Of a DNA stretch of 64,000 bases, positions 1-8,531 are shown piece by piece. This DNA is from an uncultured Dorea sp. (GTDB taxonomy: Bacteria > Bacillota > Clostridia > Lachnospirales > Lachnospiraceae). Position numbers and translations under genes: made by a program. A model generated the notes under the pieces. That model searched no databases and was not told the DNA's origin. It saw only the letters and a program-made list of their open reading frames with translations. Each line of letters begins with the position of its first letter. The first letter of the stretch is position 1. The DNA is taken from assembly GCA_910578495.1 (NCBI GenBank), contig CAJTRE010000005.1:1-64000 (forward strand). The letters run 5' to 3'.

Positions 1-290
1 AGGTAAGAGGATGGAAACTGCAATTAAAATCGGACAAAGACCTCTACGATATAGCAAACATGTTCAACCGTCAGATACAGGGATGGATTAATTACTACAC
101 GCATTTCTATAAATCAGAAATATATGATGTGCTGAGGTACATCAATGGATGTCTGGTGAAATGGGTGCGGAGGAAGTATAAGAAGCGCAAGGCTAGACGA
201 AAGGCGGAACACTGGCTCGGAGAGATAGCAAAGCGTGACAGGAACCTGTTTGCACACTGGAAATTTGGGATACTGCCAGCGGCTGGATGA
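1..290 (+). CDS. Group II intron maturase, C-terminal fragment (inner intron), 5' end off window
   Basis: The frame is open from position 3 to a TGA at 288-290 and carries the end of an LtrA-type reverse transcriptase/maturase. It has the typical maturase (GIIM) pattern: an Asn-Arg-Gln-Ile-x-Gly-Trp-Ile-Asn-Tyr-Tyr core followed by a Leu-x-Lys-Trp-Val-Arg-Arg-Lys-Tyr-Lys basic segment. The internal ATG at 60 is not the true start, because homologous sequence continues upstream of it. There is no HNH endonuclease domain after the maturase domain, so this protein type ends shortly after domain X. The stop lies four bases before the domain V hairpin, the usual arrangement. Confidence 0.85.
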   Translation, partial: VRGWKLQLKSDKDLYDIANMFNRQIQGWINYYTHFYKSEIYDVLRYINGCLVKWVRRKYKKRKARRKAEHWLGEIAKRDRNLFAHWKFGILPAAG

Positions 291-293
291 TGG

Positions 294-366
294 GAGCCGT
301 ATGAGCTGAGAGGTTCACGTACGGTTCTGAGAGAGACTTGAGGGGAGGTTCCTCAGGTCTACTTAC
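294..366 (+). ncRNA. Domain V and VI of the inner group II intron and its 3' splice site
   Basis: Positions 294-329 begin GAGCCGTATGAGCT, carry a GAGA tetraloop and end in CGTACGGTTC, which is a classic bacterial group II domain V. The next 35 bases form a short hairpin (domain VI). The intron is inferred to end with CTTAC at 366, because codon TTT at 367 starts the next exon in frame. Confidence 0.8.
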
Positions 367-1350
367 TTTAAAATTATGTGCAGAAGTTATACGGATGCAC
401 AAAGATATTATCATGCGACAATAGACTTTTTAAAGTCAAGATTAAAACTCGACATTAGTCCGGAGAAGTCCAAAGTTGTTAATCTCCGAAAGAACTCTTC
501 TGATTTTCTGGGATTCAAAATTAAAGTCCTGCCAAAAGGCAAGACCAGATATGGATACATTGCTAAAACTGATATGAGCGATAAAGCCATCAAAAAGGTT
601 ACTGCTGAATTAAAGGCAAAAGTGATTAATATAAGGAAACACACAACTGTTGGTAGAATCAATGCCTATAACATGGCAGTGATAGGGATACAGAATTATT
701 ACTGTATTGCTACCAACATATATAACAATCTAACGGATGTTAATTACGCTCTCTTACCAACCTTTAGAACCAGATTATCATGTATTGGAAGTACAATTCC
801 GTTTGCGGAAACGCCCTATGAATTTCAACAGAAAACTGTAGGAATCAAGAAAGAAACCAAAATTATAACAGTAGGCAAAATGCCACTACTGCCACTTACA
901 GGAGTTCATCACAAACATCCTATAAATTTCTCACAAGATATTACCAGCTATACAGCAAAAGGAAGAGAAAAGATTCATAAATCTGTCCAATGTGTAGAAA
1001 CACAGGAATTACGAAATGTGATGAAGTATAGGAATCCTAATGAAAGCATTGAATTTAATGATAATAGTATTTCTGCATACCTCGTGCAACAGGGGAACTG
1101 CTATGTCATGGGAAATAGGCTGAATGTACATCAAATGAAATGTATAAGGAAAAATCCAGTAGGTGAAGGTGGTACAGATAAGCATACTAATATCGCATTT
1201 ATTTCAGAGGAAATATGGCAAGCTGTTATGACAGAGGATATTTCAGAAACTATCAAAATAATGAAGAAATTCAATATGGACGACAAGCAAAGACGGAGAT
1301 TCAACCGATTGCGTGAAAATTATGGATTACTACCAATTAAGAAAAGATAA
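367..1350 (+). pseudogene. Group II intron reverse transcriptase/maturase, 3' exon of the outer intron, with decayed HNH domain
   Basis: This reading frame is the C-terminal half of a second, different intron-encoded protein. It starts with Phe-Lys-Ile-Met-Cys, the residues that normally follow the catalytic Tyr-Ala-Asp-Asp of the reverse transcriptase, then gives the RT end, the maturase domain (about 60-130) and a C-terminal HNH-like region (about 235-300). In relatives the last region reads Cys-His-His-Lys and carries a later Ile-His pair; here the matching residues are Cys-Ile-Arg-Lys and Trp-Gln, so the endonuclease is probably dead. The 5' half must lie upstream of the inner intron, outside the window. 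If the inner intron splices, the frame is restored in phase 0; otherwise the gene is broken. Confidence 0.75.
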
Positions 1351-1375
1351 CTTATAAATTTACTTGAGTATGATG

Positions 1376-1460
1376 GCACGCCGTATGATGCGAAAGCATC
1401 ATGTACGGTGTAGAGCGGGGGAAAAGGTGGAGATTACTTCAAAGCCTTACCTATCGCTAT
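1376..1460 (+). ncRNA. Domain V and VI of the outer group II intron and its 3' splice site
   Basis: Positions 1381-1408 form the stem CCGTA-TGATGC with a GAAA tetraloop and the return strand GCATCA-TG-TACGG, including the two-base bulge typical of domain V. A weaker hairpin follows. The 3' end is placed at 1460 (GCTAT), because the downstream bases then encode Leu-Leu-Arg-Lys-Thr, which continues the VirD4 protein; an in-frame TAG at 1460-1462 blocks reading from upstream. Confidence 0.75.
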
Positions 1461-2722
1461 AGCTTCTTCGGAAAACCGGAGGACTGCTGGAGAGGGAAGG
1501 ATATGAAGTCCGGGTGTTTGACCTGATCAATCCGGAGACATCTTTTTGCTACAATCCCTTTGCCTATGTGCGGGATGATAAGGATGTGTTAAAGCTCATC
1601 AATAACCTGATCCGAAATACTACCCCGAAGGGGGCGCAGAGTTCAGATCCGTTTTGGGAGAAAAGTGAGACCGCCTTGCTGCAGGCGCTCATGCTGTATC
1701 TTCTGCATGAAGCACCGCCGGAGGAACAGAACTTCTCCATGATCATGGAAATGTTAGGTTCTGCCCAGGTAAAAGAGGACGATGAGGAATACCAGTCTCC
1801 GCTGGATATCCTGTTTGAACGTTTGGAGATGCGAAATCCGGAAAGCATTGCAGTCAAGCAGTATGCGATTTACAAGCAGGCGGCAGGAAAGACCGCAAAG
1901 TCGATCCTGATCTCCGTAGGCGTCCGTCTGGCTGCGTTCAATTTAAAACAGATCGCCAATCTGACCTGTACCGATGAACTGGATCTTTACAGCATCGGGG
2001 AGAAAAAGGTGGCGCTGTTTTGCTGTATCCCGGATGCGGATACCAGCCTCAATTATCTGGTGGGCATGATCTACAGTAACCTCTTTCAAACCCTTTACTA
2101 TGTGGCGGACCGGAAATACCATGGGAAACTTCCTATCCCGGTACACTGCATCATGGATGAGTGGCCAAACGTGGCACTGCCGGATGATTTTGACAAGCTG
2201 CTGGCAACCATGAGGTCGCGCGCAATTTCCTGCAGCATCATCATCCAGAACATTGCGCAGATGAAAGCCTTGTTTAAGGATAGCTGGGAAAGTCTCATAG
2301 GGAATTGCGATGAATTTTTATATCTGGGCGGCAATGAAAAAGAAGGGCATAAATATGTCTCGGAACTATTGGGGAAAGAAACACTGGATACCAATACCTA
2401 TGGGCAGACCAAGGGAAGGAGTGGAAGTTATTCTGTGAATTTCCAGCAGTCCGGAAGGGAACTTTTGACTCCCGATGAAGTACGCCTTTTGGATAACCGG
2501 AAGGCAGTGCTTCTGGTGCGTGGGGAACGTCCCATTCTGGATGAGAAATATGATCTGCATAAACATGTGAATGTGAAATATACGGAGGATGGAGGGGCGC
2601 CGCCTTATGATTATGCGAAGGCTCCCCTGTCCCATGAAGATGTAACCATTGATACCAGGAGACTGGATGATTATGAACTGCTCTCGGCTGAGGAGATCCT
2701 CGGCAGGGAGCAGTCTTTTTGA
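1461..2722 (+). CDS. VirD4/TraG-type coupling protein, 3' exon
   Basis: This is the C-terminal part of the hexameric ATPase that delivers the relaxase-DNA complex to the type IV secretion channel. The visible 420 residues match VirD4-like proteins of Firmicutes ICEs: Tyr-Asn-Pro-Phe-Ala-Tyr early, Asp-Pro-Phe-Trp-Glu-Lys, then a Walker B-like MDEWPN segment and the QNIAQMKALF motif. The Walker A part lies in the upstream exon, outside the window. An in-frame GTG at 1514 is only an apparent start; homology begins at about 1464, where the outer intron ends. Function depends on splicing of the intron(s). The next gene follows after 14 bases with its ribosome-binding site, so this is the first visible gene of the transfer operon. 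Confidence 0.9.
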
Positions 2723-2736
2723 TTGGAGGAATGCCA

Positions 2737-3099
2737 TTGAAGAAAAGAAATGAAATGCTAAAGAGACAGACAACAAACCATGCCACTGCACCGATGCCTA
2801 TGAGCAGAGGACCAAAGCGTACTCTTGCTGCGTATGCAGCGCTGGTGCTTACTATGACGGTAGGAGGCATCCCGGTGCTTGCAGCCGGAGATCCCCTGTC
2901 AGTCATCAATAACCTGTCCACCTTTATCTTCTCCCTGATCCGGGCCATCGGCTTGATCTTACTGGGATTTGGTGTGGTGCAGGTAGGTTTGAGCTTAAAG
3001 AGCCATGATCCCAGCCAGAGAGCCAACGGGTTTCTGACGCTGGCAGGCGGTGTCATCATCACCTTTGCAAAAGAGATCCTGGACCTGATCGTTGGGTAG
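2737..3099 (+). CDS. Maff2-family small membrane protein (pilin-like VirB2 position)
   Basis: A 120-residue protein with a basic N-terminus, a hydrophobic segment at about 30-48 ending in VLAA (possible signal peptide), then two more hydrophobic stretches (about 58-82 and 95-118) containing Ile-Arg-Ala-Ile-Gly-Leu-Ile. It resembles the Maff2 family, which sits between virD4 and the trbL/virB6-like gene in many Clostridia ICEs, where VirB2 pilins are expected. I place the start at TTG 2737, six bases after GGAGGA; the ATG at 2731 directly abuts that site. Family assignment is from pattern recognition; the pilin role is inference. Confidence 0.75.
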   Translation: MKKRNEMLKRQTTNHATAPMPMSRGPKRTLAAYAALVLTMTVGGIPVLAAGDPLSVINNLSTFIFSLIRAIGLILLGFGVVQVGLSLKSHDPSQRANGFLTLAGGVIITFAKEILDLIVG

Positions 3100-3162
3100 C
3101 AGGAAGAGACAGAAGCGGGCAGGGAGGACATCTTCCTGCCTCGGCAAAGGAGGTGAGACTGT

Positions 3163-4002
3163 TTGAGTGATAACTGGATCGTGCAGAACCTAAACTCTGC
3201 ACTGAACACCTGGAATGAGAAACTGGAAGAAATCTGGACACTCCTTACCCAAAGCCCGGAATCCTTTAAGGGCGGGACGATCTGGAGTGTCATCACAGGG
3301 ATCAACGGGGCGCTGACCGCTATTGGGTATGGACTTTTGGTATTGTTTTTTGCAGCCGGGATCGTCAAGACCTGTGGCAGCTTTACAGACATGAAAAAGC
3401 CGGAACATGCCCTCAAAGCCTTTATCCGGTTTGCACTGGCACAAGGCGCCATCATGTATGGCATGGAATTGATGACAGCCCTGTTTTCCATTGTACAGGG
3501 GATCGTGTCGACCATCATGGCACAGTCGGGGATGGCAAGCGGGGGTGTGACAGAGCTTCCGGCAGAGATCGTGGAAAAGATTGAAGCGGTAGGGATGTTG
3601 GAATCCATCCCCTTGTGGATCGTGACGCTGCTGGGAAGCCTTTTGATCACAGTTTTGTCTTTTATCATGATCCTTACGGTATATGGAAGGATGTTCAAGT
3701 TGTATATGTATACTGCCATTGCGCCCATCCCCATTTCCACCTTTGCGGGAGAACCCTCCCAGTCGGTGGGGAAGAACTTCATCAAGTCCTATGCAGGGGT
3801 GTGTCTGGAAGGGGCGATCATTGCACTGGCCTGTATCATTTTCTCCGTTTATTCTGCCAGTCCGCCGGCCATTGGGGATACGTCCTTAAGTGCAGTGACC
3901 ATTGTGTGGAACTATGTAGGGGAATTGGTGTTCAACCTGCTGGTGCTGGTGGGTGCGGTGAAAGCATCTGACCGGATCGTAAAAGAAATGATGGGATTGT
4001 AG
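3163..4002 (+). CDS. TrbL/VirB6-like conjugal transfer membrane protein
   Basis: A polytopic membrane protein of 279 residues that probably forms part of the inner-membrane channel of the type IV secretion system. It has hydrophobic segments at about 44-66, 88-112, 143-172, 205-226 and 240-262 separated by short polar loops, plus the Pro-Ile-Pro-Ile-Ser-Thr-Phe motif that is characteristic of this family. It starts with TTG at 3163, a normal distance after AAGGAGGTGAG. It lies between the Maff2 and PrgI genes, the standard ICE order. Confidence 0.85.
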   Translation: MSDNWIVQNLNSALNTWNEKLEEIWTLLTQSPESFKGGTIWSVITGINGALTAIGYGLLVLFFAAGIVKTCGSFTDMKKPEHALKAFIRFALAQGAIMYGMELMTALFSIVQGIVSTIMAQSGMASGGVTELPAEIVEKIEAVGMLESIPLWIVTLLGSLLITVLSFIMILTVYGRMFKLYMYTAIAPIPISTFAGEPSQSVGKNFIKSYAGVCLEGAIIALACIIFSVYSASPPAIGDTSLSAVTIVWNYVGELVFNLLVLVGAVKASDRIVKEMMGL

Positions 4003-4014
4003 GAGGAAAGAACC

Positions 4015-4485
4015 ATGCGTAAAGAAATATATGAAAATCAGGGAAGCAGCGATACACTGCCTTTCCATTGGGAATTTGGTAAGGAAGAGATCACCCTGAA
4101 AGTGTCCAGCTATGCCTATGGAAATGGGATTGCAGTTTTGATGTACAGCCAAAGTGAAGGGGAGCTGGAATTATTTAGTGACCTGACGGTCAATCTTCCA
4201 GGTGGGTATGGGCTGAAGCCGCAGGAGGCATTTGTAAGCGGTGATTTTACCAGGGATAAGCTGGCCTTCATTCAAGAGAACAGGCTGGGAAAGGTGCTGC
4301 CGGGACAAGCCCGTTCAGGATTTGCCACCTACACCCCGGTGGCATTTGACCTTTCAAGACTCGCCCGGTATGACCGGGAAGGGGTGGAAGAATTTTGCAG
4401 ACAATGGGGGTTGGACATTCCAAAAGAACAGGAAAAAGTCCAAGGGAAACCGACAGGAAAAAAGAAAAGAGAAAGAGAGAGATAG
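4015..4485 (+). CDS. DUF4313-like protein of the conjugation operon
   Basis: A soluble 156-residue protein, starting 12 bases after the TrbL stop with an AGGAGG site. It has an N-terminal beta-rich part with the pattern Leu-Lys-Val-Ser-Ser-Tyr-Ala and Asp-Leu-Thr-Val-Asn-Leu, followed by Phe-Ile-Gln-Glu-Asn-Arg-Leu-Gly-Lys-Val, which I associate with DUF4313 proteins of Firmicutes mobile elements. The last 20 residues are almost all Lys, Arg and Glu. The molecular role is not known; position suggests it serves conjugation or its regulation. Confidence 0.6.
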   Translation: MRKEIYENQGSSDTLPFHWEFGKEEITLKVSSYAYGNGIAVLMYSQSEGELELFSDLTVNLPGGYGLKPQEAFVSGDFTRDKLAFIQENRLGKVLPGQARSGFATYTPVAFDLSRLARYDREGVEEFCRQWGLDIPKEQEKVQGKPTGKKKRERER

Positions 4486-4503
4486 AAGTATATGGAAGTA
4501 AAA

Positions 4504-4938
4504 ATGAATAAAGAAATCCGCAACTATCAGGAATCCATGTTTATGGGACTGAACCTGCGCCAGTGTATTTTCTCCCTGCTTGCCATCGCTGTGGTGGTAG
4601 GGATTTATTTTGGCCTGGGAAAGTATGTGGGACAGGAGATGACCGGATGGCTGTGCATCTTAGGGGCTGCCCCCTTCGCAGCCTGCGGGTTCTTCCAGTA
4701 CCATGGCATGAATGCGGAGCAGTTTGCCTGGGCGTATATCAAGTCTGAATTTTTATACCCCAAGCGCCTGCTGTTTCAAAGTGAGGACCTGTACCATGCC
4801 TGCATGGAAGAAACGCTGGCCTTGGGAGAAAAGTCCCAAGGGGATGGCACAGCCCTTATGAAAAAAAGAGAACAGCGGGCAAGGAAAAAACGGATGAAAC
4901 AGAAAAAGAAAACGGGAAGGAGTGGTGCGTTTGATTAA
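4504..4938 (+). CDS. PrgI-family protein (VirB3-like)
   Basis: A 144-residue membrane protein that begins Met-Asn-Lys-Glu-Ile-Arg-Asn-Tyr and has two adjacent transmembrane helices (about 20-45 and 50-66) and a strongly basic C-terminus. This is the typical PrgI architecture; these proteins sit immediately before the VirB4 ATPase and are thought to anchor it, as VirB3 does in Gram-negative systems. ATG 4504 is preferred over ATG 4492 by comparison with the family start. The stop overlaps the start of the VirB4 gene, suggesting translational coupling. Confidence 0.78.
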   Translation: MNKEIRNYQESMFMGLNLRQCIFSLLAIAVVVGIYFGLGKYVGQEMTGWLCILGAAPFAACGFFQYHGMNAEQFAWAYIKSEFLYPKRLLFQSEDLYHACMEETLALGEKSQGDGTALMKKREQRARKKRMKQKKKTGRSGAFD

Positions 4939-7261
4939 AACCTTACAACAGGCATTGAAAATGGACCGGGAGAAGTTCAAAGTCCCAAGGTCTGTCCAGC
5001 AGGCAATCCCGATCCAGCGGATCTGGCCGGATGGAGTATTTCAGTCCGGGACAAAGTTTTCCAAGACCTTCCGGTTTTCCGATATCAACTATGCCATCGC
5101 AAGCAAAGAGGATAAGACAGAAATGTTCTTGGATTACAGTGAACTGTTAAATGCCTTAGATTCCGGTGCGGCGGCAAAGATTACTTTAAATAACCGACGA
5201 ATCAATAAAGAAGAGTTTGAAGCATCCCTTCTTTTGCCAATGAAAGAGGACGGGCTGGATGAATACCGAAAGGAATACAACGAAATGCTGCTATCCAAGG
5301 TCAGCGGCACCAACAACAGCATCTATCAGGAACGGTATCTGACAGTCAGTGTCCATAAAAAAAACATCGATGAGGCAAGGACTTATTTTGCACGTGTGGG
5401 AACGGATATCATCGCCCATCTGAGCAAGCTGTCCTCCATTGGGGAAGAACTGGATGCGGAACAGAGGTTACAGATCTTCCGGGATTTCTTCCGGGCAGAT
5501 GAACCCCAGTGCGTTCCCTTTGATATGAAGGCTTTTGCTAAAAAGGGGAGCAGCTTCAAGGACTGGATCTGTCCCCAGTCCATGGAATTTTCCAAAGACT
5601 GCTTCAAGATCAATGAACGGTTTGGGCGGGTGTTGTATATGCAGGATTATGCCAGTTATGTCAAGGATGACATGATCTCGGAGCTGTGCGATCTAAGCCG
5701 GGACTTGATGCTGTCCATCGATATCCTCCCAGTACCCACAGACGAAGCGGTGCGTGAGATCCAGAACCGTCTGCTGGGTGTGGAGACCAATGTGACCAAC
5801 TGGCAGAGACGCCAGAATGCCAACAATAATTTTTCCGCCATTGTGCCTTATGATATGGAACTGCAAAGAAAGGAAACCAAAGAGATGCTGGATGACCTGA
5901 CCACCAGGGACCAGCGGATGATGTTCGGCATCCTCACCATGGTACATATGGCAGACAGCAAGAAACAGTTGGATTCGGATACGGAGAGTATCCTGTCGGT
6001 GGCAAGAAAGCACTTGTGTCAGATGGCAACCTTGAAATGGCAGCAAGTGGATGGACTCAATACGGTGCTACCTTATGGCATCCGCAAGATCAATGCCCTT
6101 CGTACCCTGACCACAGAGTCTACCGCAGTGCTGATCCCCTTCCATACTCAGGAGATCATGCAGCCGGGCGGTATTTATTATGGGCAGAATGCGGTAAGCA
6201 AAAATATGCTGGTGGCAGACCGGAGGAAGTTATTGAATGGAAACTCCTTCCGATTGGGTGTCAGCGGTTCGGGAAAGAGTTTCTCAGCAAAAGAAGAGAT
6301 CGTGGACCTTGCCCTGTCTACGGAAGATGACATCTTGATCTTAGATCCGGAGTCGGAATTTGGTTCTTTGGTGGAATCGCTGAATGGGGAAGTGATCTCC
6401 ATTTCTGCAACGTCCCATACCCATCTGAACGCACTGGATATGGACTCCGCCTATGGCAATGACAAGAATCCGCTGATCGAGAAGTCGGAATTTATCCTGT
6501 CTTTGTTTGAGCAATTAGTAGGGGCAGGAAATCTGTCCGCCAAGGAAAAATCCATCCTGGACCGCTGTACCGCAGATGTGTACCGGGAATATATCCGAAG
6601 CAGTTATAAAAGCGAAGTGCCGACCTTGAAAGATCTGTACCGACAGCTCATGCTCCAGCCGGAAGAGGAAGCCAGGGGGCTTGCCTTGTCTTCGGAGTTG
6701 TTTATCAACGGAAGCCTAAATACCTTCGCCCAGAAAACCAATGTAAATACGAAGAATCGTATCATTGCCTATGATATCCGGGAACTGGGAGAGCAGCTCA
6801 TGCCCCTGGGGATGCTGGTCACCTTGGACAGCATCTTCAACCGGGTGATCCAGAACTGGAAGAAAGGAAAGACTACCTGGATCTTTGCCGATGAGTTTTA
6901 TCTGTTGTTCCGCTATCAGTACAGTGCGGACTTTTTCTACCGGCTCTACAAGAGAATCCGTAAATACCATGGATTTGTCACAGGTTTAACGCAGAATGTG
7001 GAGGAACTTTTGAAGTCGGATACGGCAAGACTGATGCTGGCAAACAGTGAGTTTTTGATCCTTTTAAACCAGGCGACCACAGACCGGGACGAACTGGCCT
7101 CCCTTTTGAACATTTCCGAGAACCAGTTATCCTATATCACCAATGTAGGCGCAGGGAAAGGTCTGATCCGCTGTTCCGGAAATCTTGTGCCATTTGAGAA
7201 CAGCTTCCCGAAGAATACGAAGCTGTACCGCTTGATGACGACAAAACCAGGGGAATGCTAG
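4931..7261 (+). CDS. VirB4-like conjugation ATPase
   Basis: A 776-residue ATPase that energises the type IV secretion system. The Walker A motif Gly-Val-Ser-Gly-Ser-Gly-Lys-Ser is at about residue 443, and the Walker B/arm Trp-Ile-Phe-Ala-Asp-Glu-Phe at about 650. The N-terminal half carries the usual VirB4 region that contacts the membrane partners. The start is placed at TTG 4931, eight bases after AAGGAG; the upstream GTG at 4922 lies on top of that site and is unlikely. Gene order PrgI-VirB4 supports the assignment. Confidence 0.93.
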   Translation: MIKTLQQALKMDREKFKVPRSVQQAIPIQRIWPDGVFQSGTKFSKTFRFSDINYAIASKEDKTEMFLDYSELLNALDSGAAAKITLNNRRINKEEFEASLLLPMKEDGLDEYRKEYNEMLLSKVSGTNNSIYQERYLTVSVHKKNIDEARTYFARVGTDIIAHLSKLSSIGEELDAEQRLQIFRDFFRADEPQCVPFDMKAFAKKGSSFKDWICPQSMEFSKDCFKINERFGRVLYMQDYASYVKDDMISELCDLSRDLMLSIDILPVPTDEAVREIQNRLLGVETNVTNWQRRQNANNNFSAIVPYDMELQRKETKEMLDDLTTRDQRMMFGILTMVHMADSKKQLDSDTESILSVARKHLCQMATLKWQQVDGLNTVLPYGIRKINALRTLTTESTAVLIPFHTQEIMQPGGIYYGQNAVSKNMLVADRRKLLNGNSFRLGVSGSGKSFSAKEEIVDLALSTEDDILILDPESEFGSLVESLNGEVISISATSHTHLNALDMDSAYGNDKNPLIEKSEFILSLFEQLVGAGNLSAKEKSILDRCTADVYREYIRSSYKSEVPTLKDLYRQLMLQPEEEARGLALSSELFINGSLNTFAQKTNVNTKNRIIAYDIRELGEQLMPLGMLVTLDSIFNRVIQNWKKGKTTWIFADEFYLLFRYQYSADFFYRLYKRIRKYHGFVTGLTQNVEELLKSDTARLMLANSEFLILLNQATTDRDELASLLNISENQLSYITNVGAGKGLIRCSGNLVPFENSFPKNTKLYRLMTTKPGEC

Positions 7262-7333
7262 TAAAAAAGATATTTTTGTGGGGTGCTGTTGAACGTTTTT
7301 CGGCAGCATCCTTTTGGGAAGGAGGGAATGTAG

Positions 7334-8131
7334 ATGGAAGAAAAAAGCGTAGAGATTCCAAAAATACAAGGACCGCTTCGGGAGCAGGATAGTATCCGGG
7401 CATTGCTGGAACTTTTGGAACAACAGGGCATGGGACAGGAAAAAGGGGATGTGATCCGCATGGCAGATCATATCGATTCTATGGAAATGCAGCTCGGAAC
7501 CGTCTTGAAGGAACTGGGGGAGATGAAGAAGCAACTGGGCGTGATGCAGGAAAGCAAGGTTAAACTCTTTGCGGTGAATACGATCCAGAAAGCAGAACAT
7601 CAGGTGCAAACACTTCGCTTTCAGGTGGGAGAATGGAAACGAAAGTTTATGGAACGGGCAGAACAGGCAGTTTTTGATTTTAAAGAAAAGGGAAAAGATG
7701 CCCTTGCCTCTGCGGTAAAAGGAATGCACCTTACCCAAGGCTTACAAAAGCTGCAGTCTTCCCTACATACGGTCATGCTGTCGATGGATCAGAAGATTGA
7801 CCGTCTGGGGAGCATGGCGGAGGAGCTGCACGTTGCCACAGGGCATCTGAAAAACGCATTTTTGGAAATGAACGGAAAAGATACCGCAAAGATCACAGAG
7901 CGAAATCCGGAACAGGGGATCATCTTTCAAACCCAGAAGGTGTTATTCCAATCCATGCGGAGCATCCATAAGCTGGAACAAAAAACAGAGCGATTGCAGC
8001 AGCAGATCGGGAAGCTGGAAGAGAGACAAGGAAAACAGGCATTTTTAAAAGATACCTTGCAGGAGCTTCGGCAGGAAACAGCACCCCGTCAGCTTGGAAA
8101 AAAAGAAAAACAGAAGGCAGCGATCCGATAA
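7334..8131 (+). CDS. Coiled-coil conjugation-operon protein (DUF6674-like)
   Basis: A 265-residue, mostly helical protein with heptad-like Leu/Met patterns at about 45-75 and 195-235 and a highly basic end. I associate the combination 'LLELLEQQGM...ADHIDSMEMQL' with the DUF6674 family of Clostridia ICEs, but this is memory, not a search. It has no transmembrane segment or enzymatic motif that I can see. Its place between virB4 and the lytic enzyme gene suggests an accessory role in transfer. Confidence 0.55.
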   Translation: MEEKSVEIPKIQGPLREQDSIRALLELLEQQGMGQEKGDVIRMADHIDSMEMQLGTVLKELGEMKKQLGVMQESKVKLFAVNTIQKAEHQVQTLRFQVGEWKRKFMERAEQAVFDFKEKGKDALASAVKGMHLTQGLQKLQSSLHTVMLSMDQKIDRLGSMAEELHVATGHLKNAFLEMNGKDTAKITERNPEQGIIFQTQKVLFQSMRSIHKLEQKTERLQQQIGKLEERQGKQAFLKDTLQELRQETAPRQLGKKEKQKAAIR

Positions 8132-8161
8132 AGGGGAGTTTTCTGAAGGGAGGTGAGAGCC

Positions 8162-8509
8162 ATGAAAGAAGAAACAACCATTACCTTTCTTGCTTCGGAG
8201 TGCGGGGAGTTCCATGGGATGGGAGAATGCATCGAATGCACATCTTTAAAAGAAGCGTTTTGGCATTACCAGAGATTTTGCAAGCGTTCCCCTAAGATGG
8301 GTCCGTCTTTGGAGTTTTCCCTGCACCATGCAGACGATCCTCTTTATAACGAAGGGGAGTATCCATTAGCAACAGGTGAGAGGGGAAGGGAATTGCTGTC
8401 CTGTGTTCCCTATTATGCCAATCATCCGCTAGTGCAGGAAGCGGTAAGGGAACTGGAAAGGCTGGAAGAACAGCAGAAGAGACAAAAGAAACGGAGTAGG
8501 GAACGGTAA
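8162..8509 (+). CDS. Small unknown protein of the conjugation operon
   Basis: A soluble 115-residue protein with an acidic first half, a Tyr-x2-Phe-Cys-Lys segment, and a charged tail rich in Glu, Gln, Lys and Arg. The start is ATG 8162 because it follows GGGAGGTG at the correct distance; the GTG at 8153 overlaps the ribosome-binding site. I do not recognise the family. The gene sits 30 bases after the coiled-coil gene and 22 before the hydrolase gene, so it belongs to the same transcript. Confidence 0.65.
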   Translation: MKEETTITFLASECGEFHGMGECIECTSLKEAFWHYQRFCKRSPKMGPSLEFSLHHADDPLYNEGEYPLATGERGRELLSCVPYYANHPLVQEAVRELERLEEQQKRQKKRSRER

Positions 8510-8531
8510 TGCGATACAGGGAGGTGTGTGT

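Larger units (their letters stand above)
1..1460 (+). mobile_element. Two nested group II introns (twintron-like), 3' portions
   Basis: The stretch holds, in order, the C-terminal end of one intron-encoded maturase, a domain V/VI RNA hairpin pair ending at about 366, the C-terminal part of a second maturase starting exactly at a Phe-Lys-Ile-Met-Cys sequence, and a second domain V/VI pair ending at about 1460. Immediately after 1460 the coupling-protein reading frame resumes. The arrangement means that an inner intron sits inside the reverse transcriptase gene of an outer intron, which itself interrupts virD4. Both inferred 3' ends finish in A-pyrimidine (AC at 366, AT at 1460), as group II introns do. 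The 5' parts are outside the window. Confidence 0.82.

Noticed and set aside
2295..3785. 496-codon open frame on the minus strand
   Set aside because: It lies opposite to well-supported transfer genes, has no recognisable domain and its sequence is typical of an antisense shadow.
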